DNA from: Isoetes taiwanensis
Lineage: Eukaryota; Streptophyta; Lycopodiopsida; Isoetales; Isoetaceae
Assembly: GCA_021234155.1 (NCBI GenBank)
Contig: JAJEKV010000063.1
Span: 3,409,536 to 3,473,535 of the forward strand
Direction: 5' to 3'
Length of the DNA: 64,000 nt
Part shown: positions 30,533 to 41,210 of the stretch, piece after piece
Numbering within the stretch: position 1 is the first letter of the stretch
Layout of the letters: the number at the start of each line of letters is the position of its first letter
Position numbers and translations under genes: made by a program
The notes under the pieces: model-generated
What the model was told of the DNA's origin: nothing
The model's input: only the letters and a program-made list of their open reading frames with translations
Database searches by the model: none

Positions 30533-31455
30533 ATGGCCAGTAGGTTTGGTGCAGGATTGCTAAATGCAATAGATGTGTTCAAGGGAGATTTAGGGTTCCA
30601 GGTGTGGAAGGAGAAAGTCAAGCATGTGTACAAGTAGAGGCGCTGTGGGAATTGGTTGAGCCTATTGAGGGGAACAACAATATAAGAGGCACTGCAAGCA
30701 GAGGAATGGCTATTGCAGAAGAAGGAAGTGGTTCTTCTAATGAAGAAACTGAAGGAGTTCAGACACGAGATGTAAGTGTGACATCTAGAGGGTTGACATT
30801 AACAGATAATGCAAAAACAAGAGAAGCACAAGGGATTATTATGAGCAAGGTGAGCTCGAGTATAGTCTTGAAATTAAGGGGTATGAATCCTAGTCAGATG
30901 TGGAACTACATGCTTCTTACCTATGAGGAAAAAACATCCTCACAAATAGATGTGCTGGAAAATAAATTAAGGAGGCTGAAGTTTCATGACAAGGATAATG
31001 TCAAGGATTTTTTTTCAAACATTTGATAATATTATAACTGATTTGGAGGGAGCAGGAGTCTATTACACACAGCAACAACAGGTTCTGGCAATTTCAAGGG
31101 CAGTAACTAGTCTTGGGAATATAGCTATGTTTATAAGAACTTTGGCAAAAATAAGAATGGAAGCTGAAAGAATGTTGAAAACAGAGATAGAACAGAATAG
31201 AGTGATTGAAGATGATGAAGCAACTCAAGTCTTGTTTATAAAAGGAAAGGGCAAGGATGAAAATAAGAAAAGAGGGAAAATAGGTCCATGCTACAACTGC
31301 AACCAGTATGGCCAGTTGAAGATAGATTGTCCTAACATGACAAAAGAAATAAATTGCTATAATTGTGGAGGAAGGGGACACTTTGCATCAAACTGCTCAT
31401 CTCCAAAAATGTTCTCAAAGGGAAAAGAAAAGGGAGCAAGAGGAAATTTAGCAGC
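30533..31455 (+). pseudogene. Copia gag, frameshifted
   Basis: The likely start is the ATG at 30533 (MASRFGAGLLNAIDVFKGD). A stop at about 30634-30636 forces a change of frame near 30604-30640, and a T run near 31010 needs another shift. The product would be the capsid/nucleocapsid protein. Two CCHC zinc knuckles lie at 31289-31330 and 31355-31396. The second, CYNCGGRGHFASNC, is canonical. In the first, CYNCNQYGQLKIDC, the His is replaced by Gln, which should weaken zinc binding. The basic stretch after the knuckles (KGKEKGARGNLAARGRGRG) is typical of nucleocapsid tails. Gag continues into protease at about 31500. Confidence 0.85.
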
Positions 31456-34400
31456 AAGAGGAAGAGGAAGGGGTAGATTCAGAAATGCAGAAGCAGATGT
31501 GGCAGAAGAAGTTCATCTTGAAGAAGATACAGAAGAAGAAGAAGAAGATGAGGTAAGGAAAAATTCAGCATTTATTGCTAGTCATGAGAAACTTGCTGAC
31601 AGTGATTTTCTGATATTAGATAGTGGAGCAGAAAAGTCCATTGCATGCAGCCCAAAAATCTTGAAGGAAAAGAAAGGAAGTCAAGGTGGACATATACAAG
31701 TTGGAAATGGTGACTTGCAAAAAATAGAAGATGTTGGAATTCTGGATTTGTTCGATTTGAATGGTAGAATAGTGAATTTGCAGAATGTGTTGTGTGTACC
31801 TAGTCTGGTTAGAAACTTGATTTCACAACTAGTTGATATGGGATTAAAGGTTGTATTTGACAGATCTCATTGTAAGATTTTTGAAGGAAATGAATTAAAG
31901 TTTTTGGGAAGAAGAGTTGGAAATCTTTTTGGCATAAGTTCTCAATCCATTGGAAGTATTAATTTGACTTTGGCACCAAACATAGCATTATGGCATTAAA
32001 GGCTTGGGCATACAAATGTGAAAAATGTTGAATTTATGATAAAGCAAGGTTTAATAGAGTTACATGATAGAAAAACAGAAAATCACACTTGTAGAGGTTG
32101 TATGCTTGGAAAACATTCAAGGCTACCTTTCTCAAAGTCAAAGGGGAAAGCAAAATATATTTTAGAACTAATACATACTGATCTCTGTGGACCCCTAAAT
32201 GTAAGAGGAATAACTGGGAAAAGATATTTTATAACATTTGTAGACGATTTCAGTAGAAAAACAAAATCGTATTGTCTAAATACAAAGGATCAGGCATTTG
32301 AAGCTTTCAAAGCATTCTCAGCAGAAGTAGAATGTGAAACAGGAAAAAGGATAAAATGTGTCAGGTCAGATCGAGGAGGAGAGTATATGTCTAGCAAACT
32401 TTTTAGATATTGCATGGAAAAAGGCATCAAAAGGCAATATACATGCAGTCATACACCCCAACAAAATGGGGTAGCAGAAAGAAAAAACAAGACAATTCTA
32501 AATGCTGCCAGATCTATGTTAAAGCATGCTGGCTTACCTAATTTTCTTTGGGAAGAAGCAGTTAAGAGTGCTGTATTAATACATAATGTATTGCCATCAA
32601 AATGCTTAGAAGGAAAAAATCCAGAGTTTGCTTGGTCAGGAAAAACTCCAAGCTATGAAAAATTTAGAGCATATGGCTGCCTTGGATATACACATATTCC
32701 TCAAGAATTAAGGCAAAAGTTGGATGACAGATCGATTATAAGCTATTTAGTAGGTTATGACATTCACTCAAAGGGTTACAGAATGTATGATCCACTCAGA
32801 AAGAGAGTAATGGTAAGCAGGGATGTGACATTTGTTGAAAATACCCTGTATCGACCATTGCTGGAAGATGTGGTTACAAGAAAAGATGACAGACCTACTG
32901 AAACAAAGAAACTTGTAGATACAAGCACAAAAATAGAAGAAAATGAATCTCATGATGCTTCAGGAGACATGGATTCTGATGATGACAGTATTGATGATAA
33001 TAGTGATGAAAAAGAATCAAGGGAAAGACTTGAATCAGAAGAAAGCAGTAAACCTAATGAATTGTTAAGAAAAAGGAAAAATGAAGGGGAGAGACTTCAA
33101 GAAGAGGTCAACATTGATCTACAAAAATTTGGCAGAAAAGAAAATGGAAGAAGTAACAGACTACAATTGCAAAGAGAAAATGTAGAAGAAGTTAACATGG
33201 TCTTAGAATCAGGAACACCCGAAAGCTTTGAGGAGGCAATTAATTCTTTGGAGTGTGAAAATTGGAAAGAAGCAATGGCAGAAGAAATGAAATCATTTGA
33301 CAGAACATCTACCTATGAGTTGGTAGATTTACCAAAGGGAAAAATTCCTATATGAAATAAATGGGTCTACAAAATCAAAATAAATGCAGATGGGAGTCCA
33401 AAGTATAAAGCAAGATTAGTTGCTCAAGGATATTCACAAAGGAAGGGGATTGACTTTGATGAAACATATTCACCTGTGGTAAAATTAGCAAGCATTAGAA
33501 TGATAATTGCTATCTCAAACGCTTTAGACCTTGATTTACATCACATGGATGTTTGTACTGCTTTTCTTAATGCAGATCTAGAAGAAGAAATTTACATGAA
33601 ACAAGCTCAAGGATTTGAAGTAGGCAAAGAAAAAGTATAGAGATTGAAAAAGGCAGTCTATGGTTTGAAGCAGTCTCCAAGACAATGGTATTTTTGCATT
33701 GATAATTTTCTGAAAGGATAAAGTTTTACAAAGTTTGATAATGATGGCAATGTTTATATGCTAAAAAGGGGAAATGATTTTTGCATAATGACAGTATATG
33801 TAGATGACTGTATTTTGGCTTCTAACAACTCAGAATTTCTGGATAATTGCAAAGAAATGCTTAATAGGAGATACAAAATGACAAACATGGGAGAACTGTC
33901 ACAATTCTTGGGTATTCAAGTCAAAAGGGACATAATTAACAGGAGGATCTCATTGAATCAAAGTAAGTACATTGATTCTGTTTTAGAAAAATTCAGTATG
34001 AAAGAATGCAATGCAGTAAGAGCTCCAATACTTGCTGGAAGCAAATTGTCAAAGAAATTATGTCCAGAAAATGAGAAAGAAAAGGAGAAAATGAGTAAAG
34101 TGCCATATAGGCAGTTAGTTGGAAGTTTGTTGGTTATTGCTAACAACACAAGGCCAGATATTGCATTTATAGTAAATGTGTTGAGTAGGTACAACAATAA
34201 CCCAGGGTTTGAACATTGGTTGGCAGCCAAAAAGGTGTTAAGATTCTTAAAGGGAACAAAAGATACAGGGATTGTTTACTGCTCAAGTGATTTAAATTTG
34301 AAATGTTATAGTGATGCAGATTGGTGTGGTGATTTGGATGAACGTAAGTCCACTTCAGGTTATATTTTAATGTTGGGAGGTGCACCAATAAGTTGGAGGA

Positions 34401-34465
34401 GTAAAAAGCAATCTTCAATAGCACTTTCAACAGCAGAGTCAGAATATGCTGCAACTACTCTAGCT

Positions 34466-36153
34466 GGGTGTAAATATGGTAATGCTACCCAAAAAAACGC
34501 GAAAGCACTTAGCACTTAAAGCACTTGGCTGCGCTCGGCCAAAAGTCATGCCGTAAATGCTTCCTGCCTGTACTTTGTTCTCGGCTAAGTTAGATTAATA
34601 ATTATCACCTCTGATACTCTCCAATCTTTGCATTTTGATGCCATGTAATGTCAAATTTTTTTTTTGCTGAGATAGATTACATGGCAGTTTCGATGTTGGA
34701 TTGGTTTCAATAGAGTATGGAGAAAGTTAGAGAGAAAATAACAAACAAAGAAGACGGTTATCCATTCAAAAAGAAGTAATGGAATTGCAAGGATAAAACT
34801 AAGAAGTAATGGAATTGCATGAATAGTATTAAGATTGTTTTAATCTGAGACGGAATTGCAAGAATGTATTAAGATTGCTTTGATAAAAAGGATCTCAAAA
34901 CTCGATTAACAAAGCTTGATCAATAATGTAAATGACGAAATGTGAATGCACGCAAGACTACTCACAACAATATAGAACAACAATGATCATATAAAAGACA
35001 ATGTTAACCCACTATTAGTGAAAATTGACCAACTTTGAGAGGTCATTTCTCCCGCATCCAAGCTCAGATTTAATTAATTTAAACTGCAAGAGAAAGGCCA
35101 TAGTGTCTACTTTTAGATGCAGGTAAAATCATCAAAAATTATTCATTAAAACTCAAGATATCAAATTCTGAGTTTTGGTATATTTCTGTGACAAAAATCA
35201 GAACACAGTAACAAAAAATCAGAACTTTGAGAGACTCTTCTCACTCCTCATAGCTCAGATTTGAGTGATTTAAATTGCAAGAGAAAGTGCTAAATGTCTA
35301 GTTTTAAATGCATGTGAGATCACTCAAAACCGATCAGCACCACTCAAGATATTAAAGTCTGAATTTTGTATATTCTTGTGACATCAATTTCTGCACCACT
35401 TGTAACAGAAAATCAGCCAAGTTTGAGAGGCTATTTCTCACTCCTCAGAGATCGGATTTGTGTGATTTTGATTGCAAAAGAAAGAGACCGAAGTATACTT
35501 CTAGATCAAAATGAAATCGCTCCAAATAGATTGGTAGAACTCAAGATATCAATGTCTAAGTGCAGCGTCAATTTTCCCATTTGGGAAAACAAAATAACGT
35601 AGATCTAGGATACAACATTAGAGATGCATAATACATTGAAAGAATGGAACAAAAATACTCTTAAGAAAAACAAAGAGTAATCAGATTGTCTCTTCTCACT
35701 TGATTTGAATCCTAAAAAAGCTTCTTCCCAGGTTAAATGGATGCTTTCAAGAGAGCTGCCCACAATTCAATCTCCAATGCAAATGAGATTGAATTATCAA
35801 TCTAAATCAAATTGCAATAAAACATTGTTAATTCACCTATGATTTCTATGCCGATTTGAACTCTAATTTGTGTTCTTATCTTTGCAAAAGAGAAACTCCA
35901 TCAATCTTGTCCCCGCCAATGGAGTTCCGCCCTTGAAGATCCTCGTCGGCCCGATCCTTACCATTTCCGGAGATCTCCCACCGGGATCATCCATCTCATC
36001 GATCCTTACCTCCACGGAATGATCCATCCTATTTCTGGAGTAACAACCCCCCGAGGTCGTTGAATGAAAAAGCACTCGAGGGTAAAGCACCTAAAGCACT
36101 TAAAGCACTTGTCCGGATAGTGCTTTTTGGGTAGCATTACCATATTTACACCC
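34466..36153. mobile_element. Non-autonomous DNA transposon, GGGTGTAAA termini
   Basis: It lies inside the RNase H region of the Copia, flanked by AGCT (34462-34465 and 36154-36157); AGCT is its own reverse complement, so a 2-bp GC duplication with slightly longer ends is an equal reading. The inverted ends are identical for 30 bases (34466-34495 and 36124-36153), starting GGGTGTAAATATGGTAATGC. Inside both ends are tandem TAAAGCACTT words (34502-34530 and 36083-36112). No transposase is present. Ends, subterminal words and a 4-bp duplication match the 7.66-kb element at 15378-23037, so it is probably a relative mobilised by it. It contains three diverged ~194-base tandem units, and a small minus-strand frame (36090-35863) with MDHSVEVRIDEMDDPGGRSP that may be a captured exon. 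Confidence 0.9.
35031..35570. repeat. Three ~194-bp tandem units inside the small transposon
   Basis: Diverged units begin at 35031, 35223 and 35419 (spacing 192 and 196), each starting with a version of AACTTTGAGAGGCTATTTCT, followed by CTCAGATTTGAGTGATTT, GCAAGAGAAAG and, later, ACTCAAGATATCAAA. The last unit is incomplete. Confidence 0.85.
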
Positions 36154-36464
36154 AGCTGCCAAAGAGATCATATGGTCTAGAAGATTCTTAAATGAATTGG
36201 GAATAAAGCAGGAAGAGAGCACAATATTATTTTGTGATAACCAGAGTTGCAGCTATGGCAAAGAATCCTGTTCTACACGAGAGAACAAAGCATATTGAAA
36301 TGGAGATGCATTTCATAAGAGACATGGTAAATAAAGGATTCATTCAGTTGAATTATATCAAATCAGAAGATCAATTAGCTGACATTATGACTAAAGCATT
36401 AGGTTGGAGAAGGTTCTTGAAATTGTCAACAGAACTAAATTGCAGAGACATTAAATTGTGACAT

Positions 36465-36474
36465 GAAAGGGGAA
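36465..36474 (+). promoter_or_regulatory. Polypurine tract of Copia
   Basis: GAAAGGGGAA directly precedes the 3' LTR and would prime plus-strand DNA synthesis. Confidence 0.88.
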
Positions 36475-37256
36475 TGTTGGAGTTCATATCACAATTTGTT
36501 TATTAATCTTTAAGTGCATACAGTAGAAGACCACAGACAATATCTGTACATACTTGAGAAGACAGAGAAATGATCTAAGGTTGAAGTCAGAAGGATAAGA
36601 GCAGGCATTTGTAGATATGCTCAGATTCATATTTGATCTAAGCATATGAAAGAGTTCTTAGGTTTAACAATTGACCTAAGAAAATGATATATTCCTATGG
36701 TTATTTGCTAACCATTGAAAAACAGTTGCGAACCATTGAATTAAAACAGGAGAATATTCGAAGCCTTGACGAGATGCTTGGAGCCCAATTTGGTTTGAAC
36801 TGGCTCGGTCCAGTGCAAAACAGACATGAAGATTGTGTTGAATTCGCAGACCTGCTAGCGGCCTGGCATCGCCGCCGGACTGCTAAGATTAAAAGAAGAT
36901 GTAAGATAGGTTATAATTCAGTTGGTGCCAGGTGAGCAGATTGATTCGAAACTATGGAAAGATCGAAGATAAAAGGGTTTGTGAATTGAATCTATATTGT
37001 TACAGTATCTATTATAGTTCGAAATGAACAAAGGTGCATTATTATTTGAGCCAATGGTTTTGTATGATTTGCTAAGTTGAATTTATTAATGTGCCTATAC
37101 TAAGAGATTGGGATTGATCTAAGAAATAGATGTAATATGAGGTGTTCTTTGGACATTAAGAATTAATGTCTTTATGTGGTCATAAATTGCTGTGAAACAA
37201 TGGTTGCATTGTTCTAAGTGAATATTTGTTTTATTCTTGACTCTGAATTTCTTACA
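36475..37256 (+). repeat. 3' LTR of Copia
   Basis: Uninterrupted 782-base LTR, TGTTGG...TTACA, followed by the target duplication GTCTA (37257-37261). It preserves the pre-insertion sequence of the Helitron target site at about 37021-37035. Confidence 0.95.
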
Positions 37257-37354
37257 GTCTAATGCTACCAAGGTTTAGGATGAAATAATAGGTACTAATT
37301 GCCAGATCGTTGAGAACATAGCTTGAACTTTTAATGCTTTGGGATGATGGAGAA

Positions 37355-38815
37355 AAGCCCTCCCTTTCCTTTTGCTCTATTCTATTTCCATTTCTTATTT
37401 TCCATTTCTTTTTTATTTTCTCTACTTTTTTTTTTTCTTTTCTTTTCTTTTTTCTCGTCTTTCTCACATGTTTCCTTGTTTTCCCATCCCTTTCCTTCCC
37501 CCTTCCCTGTTCCCGATAACTTTTTTCCCTTTCCTTTTGCTCCTTTCTCCACCTTTTCCCTCTTCTCCTTTTTCTTTGCCCTTTCCCTTCCCTTTCTCTT
37601 TTTTTTATGCCTTCTCTTTTCCCCACCCTTTTTCCATGTCTTCCCTTTTTTCTCAACCTTTTTTCTCTTTCGCCCTTTTCCATGCCTATTTTCCCCTTCT
37701 TTTCCTCCTTTTCCCACTCTTTCCTCCTTTTTTTTTGTGTGCCCTTTTCCTTCATTTTCTTTTCTCCCTTTAGATTTCCATGCCCACTTTTTTACCTTCC
37801 CTTTTTCCATCTCCTCATCCTTTCCTCTTTTCCCTTTCATGTTCCTTTGTTTGGTCTAGTGGTAACACACTAGGTCTAGCAACTATAGGTCTAGGAGTTC
37901 GAGACATAGCCCGAGGAAATCGCACTCTACAGGCCAAGGTGTCCACCTAAAACCCACGAGGCGCAATGTATAAGTGGTTGACGAGGGCCCAACAAGCAAT
38001 ATGTGTGGTGTGGTCGCATGTCCCTTTTCCATGCCTTTGCGTTATTTGTTTTATTCCCTTTCCACTTCGGTTCTCTCTATTTCCCCTTTTCCATTCTTTT
38101 TTCCCACCTTTCCTTTTCCCTTGCTCTTTTCCCACCCTTTTCCCATTTTTCTTCCTTTTCCTCCTTTTCCACCCCTTTTCTTCGGGTACAATTTTCCTTC
38201 TTTCAACCCTTCCTTTTTTTTCTCTTTTCTCCTCATGTCCTTTTCCCTTTCCCTCCTCCATCACTCCCACAGCACCCCTTTGCCGATCCTTTTCCTTTTC
38301 TTGATGGATTCTTTTCTTTCCATTTCCTCTTTCCCTTTTCCTTTTTTTTCCCCCCCTTTCATTTTTTCCATGCCTTTTTCCATTCTTTTTGTTTTATTCT
38401 CTTATTTCCTATACCCATTTTCCTCTTTTCCCCACCCCTTCTCTCTCTCTTTTCCCTTTTTCTTCCCTTTCCCTTTTCCTTTTCTTTTCCTTTTCTTGAT
38501 GGTTTTTTTCCTTTTCCTTCTTTGCTCTCATGCCCTTCCCTTTCCCTTTCTTTCCCTTTTCCTTGTCCCTTTTTCCATGCCTTTGCATTTGTTTTATTCT
38601 CTTATTTCCTATACCCATTTCCTCTTTTCCTCACCCTTTCTCCTTTCCCTTTTCCCCCATTTCCTTTCTTCAGATTTTCCTCTTCCCTTTTCTCCTCAGC
38701 CCTTCCCTTCCCTTTTCCGCCCTCCCTTTCCTTGTGATTACCTAGGTTCCCAAACCCCATTTCCCTTTCCTTTTCTTTCTTATCTCTTTCCCTTTTCTAG
38801 CCTCATTAGTGGTTG
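37355..38815. repeat. Pyrimidine array A (C/T on + strand)
   Basis: Almost pure C/T on the + strand, built from words such as CCCTTTTCC, TTTTCCATGCC and CCTTTTCCTTTT. A longer unit recurs at about 38017, 38366 and 38571: TTTTTCCATGCCTTTGC, then TTGTTTTATTCTCTTATTTC, then CTATACCCATTTCCTCTTTT. A SINE interrupts the array at 37849-38016. Long open frames through the array on both strands (for example 38003-38737) reflect the near absence of stop codons in C/T sequence and are not genes. Confidence 0.92.
37849..38016 (+). mobile_element. tRNA-derived SINE in pyrimidine array
   Basis: This 168-base non-pyrimidine island has a polymerase III A box TGGTCTAGTGG (37852-37862) and B box GTTCGAGAC (37897-37905), 34 bases apart as in tRNA-derived SINEs. 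It is flanked by CATGTTCCTTT (37838-37848) and CATGTCCCTTT (38017-38027), a 10-of-11 target duplication. The tail is a short TGTGG repeat rather than poly-A. The head does not fold as a normal tRNA as far as I can see, so a functional tRNA gene is unlikely. Confidence 0.7.
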
Positions 38816-38819
38816 CCAT

Positions 38820-39310
38820 CTCAAATGGCCTCCTATGTATTTAATTATGTTGGTTTTCCTGACCTAGGGATGCAAACTCTCTCATAAAATGCCACTTGCA
38901 TTATAGCATACAAGAACTCATGATTTGGTGTCTTGGTAGCGTCTTGGCGTCACCGGGCTTCTACATTTCAAAATTTGAATGTAGGTAGAAGCTTTGTATC
39001 GATCGTTTCATTTTCGAGGCGTTTACCATTCTTAACCGATCTTCACTTCATCCTAATACTGGGCTTCCCGCCCCCTACAATTCAAATTTTGAATTGTTTA
39101 ATGTATAAAAGCATGGATTGTAGGAGAATGGACTTTTCGATTTCCATATGCACGCTAAATTTCAAAACGGTTAGTACTGCGGACGCCTTCTAGCTCACAA
39201 AAGCTTATTTGTGTTAGCATAAAAATACCACACCTTGATTTCAAGGCCGTCTGCATCTACACGCATGGAAGTTGCTTGTTGTCAAATTAAAACTTAAACA
39301 CAAGTGAGGT
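38820..39310. repeat. Dispersed direct repeat, copy 1
   Basis: Shares an ordered series of words with 40700-41210: GCATTATAGCATAC, CTACATTTCAAAATTTGAATG, CTTCATCC, CCGCCCCCTACAATT, AGCATGGATTG, AGAATGGACTTTTCGATTTC, TTCAAGGCCG and TATGGAAGT. Its last part (TTGTTGTCAAATTAAAA, AAACACAAGT) also recurs at 40500-40535. The pair brackets the shared module at 39680-40075. It may be a pair of terminal repeats of a short element or a local duplication. Confidence 0.75.
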
Positions 39311-39468
39311 CTTCCAAGACTTACGTGGTTTTCTCGAGGAGGGTTTGAGTGTTTTTAAATCCCACCATCGACATAGTGTGACGAGCATCTTGGTATTAAA
39401 TAGTATGTTAAATTAATTACCTCTGTTCATTTTCGTGTTAAACTCAAATCATATAGGTTTAGGAATAA

Positions 39469-39565
39469 GGTTAAAAAAGGAAGATATTGGATATTTAGGA
39501 ATAAGGTTAAAAAGGAAGATATTGGATATTTAGGTATAAGGTTAAAAAGGAAGATATTAGATATG
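39469..39565. repeat. Three-copy ~36-bp tandem repeat
   Basis: TTAGGAATAAGGTTAAAAAG followed by GAAGATATTGGATAT is repeated three times with minor changes. Confidence 0.9.
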
Positions 39566-39679
39566 GCTCAAATTTCTAGATATGCACATAATGGCATGTA
39601 ATGATGGTTGATAGACTGAATACCTAATCATTCCTACGATTTTTACGCCTAATCCAAATTCATATCTATTCCACCTAGA

Positions 39680-40075
39680 TTGGCGCCCATTCTCCTCCCA
39701 ATCCCACCATCTTCGCCAGATCCTCCGCCCAATTTCTCTAGTCCATCGCCATGAAGAGATCGGCCCACTTAAGACGGGAGGTGTCCTCCAAGAGGCCCCC
39801 ACACGGCTGGAAGAGGTGTTCTCCTCCGCAGCTCCCTGCCTACTCTGTTCTGTTAATGCCTTCGATTCTCCGATTCTTTTGACGAGGAATCGAGAATGAG
39901 GAATCGAAAAGAAAGGAGTTCATCACCGTGTTTCTTGAAGGTCGGATAGGAGATTCTTCAAAATGAGTGGTCTACCAATCGGAGAAGAAGCGAAAGATGA
40001 TGAAGAAGATGAAGAAGTTGAAGGCGAATCCGTGACTTCGAGGAGCTCTCATGGCGTTAGTTCATGGTACATGCA
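39680..40075 (+). other. Shared first-exon-like module, copy B
   Basis: The second occurrence of the module at 18838-19310. ATGAAGAG lies at 39750, then GAAGAGGTGTTC, AGGAATCGAGAA, GAGGAATCG, an acidic stretch (GEEAKDDEEDEEVEGESV in one frame) and a GTACATGC donor-like end near 40067. It suggests that a second copy of the same transposon type, or of a gene carried by it, once lay here. No GGGTG-type ends were found around it. Confidence 0.55.
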
Positions 40076-40699
40076 TATTTTCTTTCTTTTTTAAGCATTC
40101 AACTAACGGTTATTTCTTATTTTTTTTTTGCGATGGTGAAGCGGATGAATGAAATTTGTTAGGGCGAGCACCTCTTATTTTTTTTTTCCTCGTTCTTAGC
40201 CTCCAGCCTTCTTACCATATGGCTGCAATAGTTTTTGTTGTGAATAGACCTCCCCGGCATTTAAATTTACAAAATGATGTAAAATATACGGCCATAAAAA
40301 ATTTTGAATGTAAAAAGTTTTGCTTCTAATTCCATTTGAATACCTAACTTTTTTTTATACATGTGTTACCACTCTTAAGTACATAAGTCATTATCCCTTT
40401 TCAAAGAGCATATTATTTTCAGGATCACACCAAGCTTAATAGTATATATGCAACAAAAAATGGAACACACTAAATTCAAGATCGTGGTGATCCACTTTCT
40501 ATTTGTTGTCAAATTAAAATTAAACACAAGTCCCTCATCAATAGTCTCCATTTGCATATAAAATATCTATCATTCCAAGTTATATTATGTTTTATGAACT
40601 AAAAATGGCCTCCCATCACCATTCCATCGTCATATTTCCGCCCCCTTTTTCGTCGGTTTGTTTTGGAATATTCTCCCTCGAATAAAGGGAATCGATATC

Positions 40700-41210
40700 T
40701 ATGGCGCTTATATGTGTTTAATTCCTGTTGGTTGTCGACAGATTGACCTAACATCGCATGCTTCTAAAAGCCACTTTGCATTATAGCATACCGGCAACTC
40801 ATGGCCGGTGTCTCTTGGTTTGTCGGACACCAATCATCATCACCCATTCTTGTCTTGGTTCTATTTTCATTTAGAGTTCATTCCCTTCGCCTTCTACATT
40901 TCAAAATTTGAATGTGTAGGTTGAAGGAGTATTAGACTTTTCGTTTTGAAGGGCCATGATTATGCCTTAAAAGTTCTCAGAACGGGATCTTTACTTCATC
41001 CCACATTCCGCCCCCTACAATTAATTTTGAATTTGCTTGTATAAAGCATGGATTGTGAGAGAATGGACTTTTCGATTTCCATATACCGTTGCAAATTTCA
41101 AAACGAGGTTAGTCTGACCGAAAGCCTCAAACGGCGAATTGTGCTGGGGCATACAAATTGTACACATTCATTTCAAGGCCGCGGCGATCCACGGTATGGA
41201 AGTCTAAATG
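40700..41210. repeat. Dispersed direct repeat, copy 2
   Basis: Partner of 38820-39310 (see that entry for the shared words), with small insertions and deletions. A third, partial copy of the distal part lies at 40430-40535. Confidence 0.75.

Larger units (their letters stand above)
31500..36461 (+). pseudogene. Copia pol: protease, integrase, RT, RNase H
   Basis: The protease active site LDSGAE is at about 31617-31632. A TAA stop (31997-31999) cuts the pre-integrase zinc-binding domain, whose later half has CRGCMLGK. The integrase triad is intact: Asp (32180-32182), Asp (32369-32371) and Glu (32477-32479), giving the expected D-X35-E. The reverse transcriptase contains KARLVAQGYSQ, AVYGLKQ and the catalytic YVDD (33796-33807). 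Stops at 33353-33355, 33638-33640 and 33719-33721 break it; the first two occur where Trp is usual, consistent with G-to-A change. RNase H motifs (SDADW, TAESEY) precede the insert at 34466-36153, and the domain resumes at about 36158 with a further frame break near 36250, ending at 36461. The element could move only with help in trans. Confidence 0.93.
25121..37256 (+). mobile_element. Ty1/Copia LTR retrotransposon with two nested insertions
   Basis: The element is bounded by GTCTA on both sides (25116-25120 and 37257-37261), a 5-bp duplication typical of Copia integration. The LTRs begin TGTTGG and end TTACA. The 5' LTR is in two pieces, 25121-25672 and 30274-30505 (784 bases in total), because a Helitron sits between them; the 3' LTR at 36475-37256 is 782 bases. 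By eye the LTRs differ at about 25 positions plus two single-base indels, roughly 3 percent, mostly transitions. Without the Helitron and the second insert (34466-36153 plus its 4-bp duplication) the element is about 5.84 kb, a usual Copia size. Gene order is gag, protease, integrase, reverse transcriptase, RNase H. Several stops make it non-autonomous. Confidence 0.96.

Noticed and set aside
34466..36153. Solo insertion of a hAT or Mutator element
   Set aside because: The duplication is 4 bp (or 2 bp), not 8 or 9, and the ends match the GGGTG family.
37849..37925. A functional tRNA gene suggested by A and B boxes
   Set aside because: The flanking duplication, the unrelated 3' body and the lack of a visible cloverleaf fit a SINE better.
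38003..38737. Long plus-strand open frames in the pyrimidine array (up to nearly 300 codons)
   Set aside because: C/T-only DNA has almost no stop codons in any frame; all three frames and the reverse strand are open and encode only Pro/Phe/Ser/Leu or Lys/Glu/Arg/Gly.
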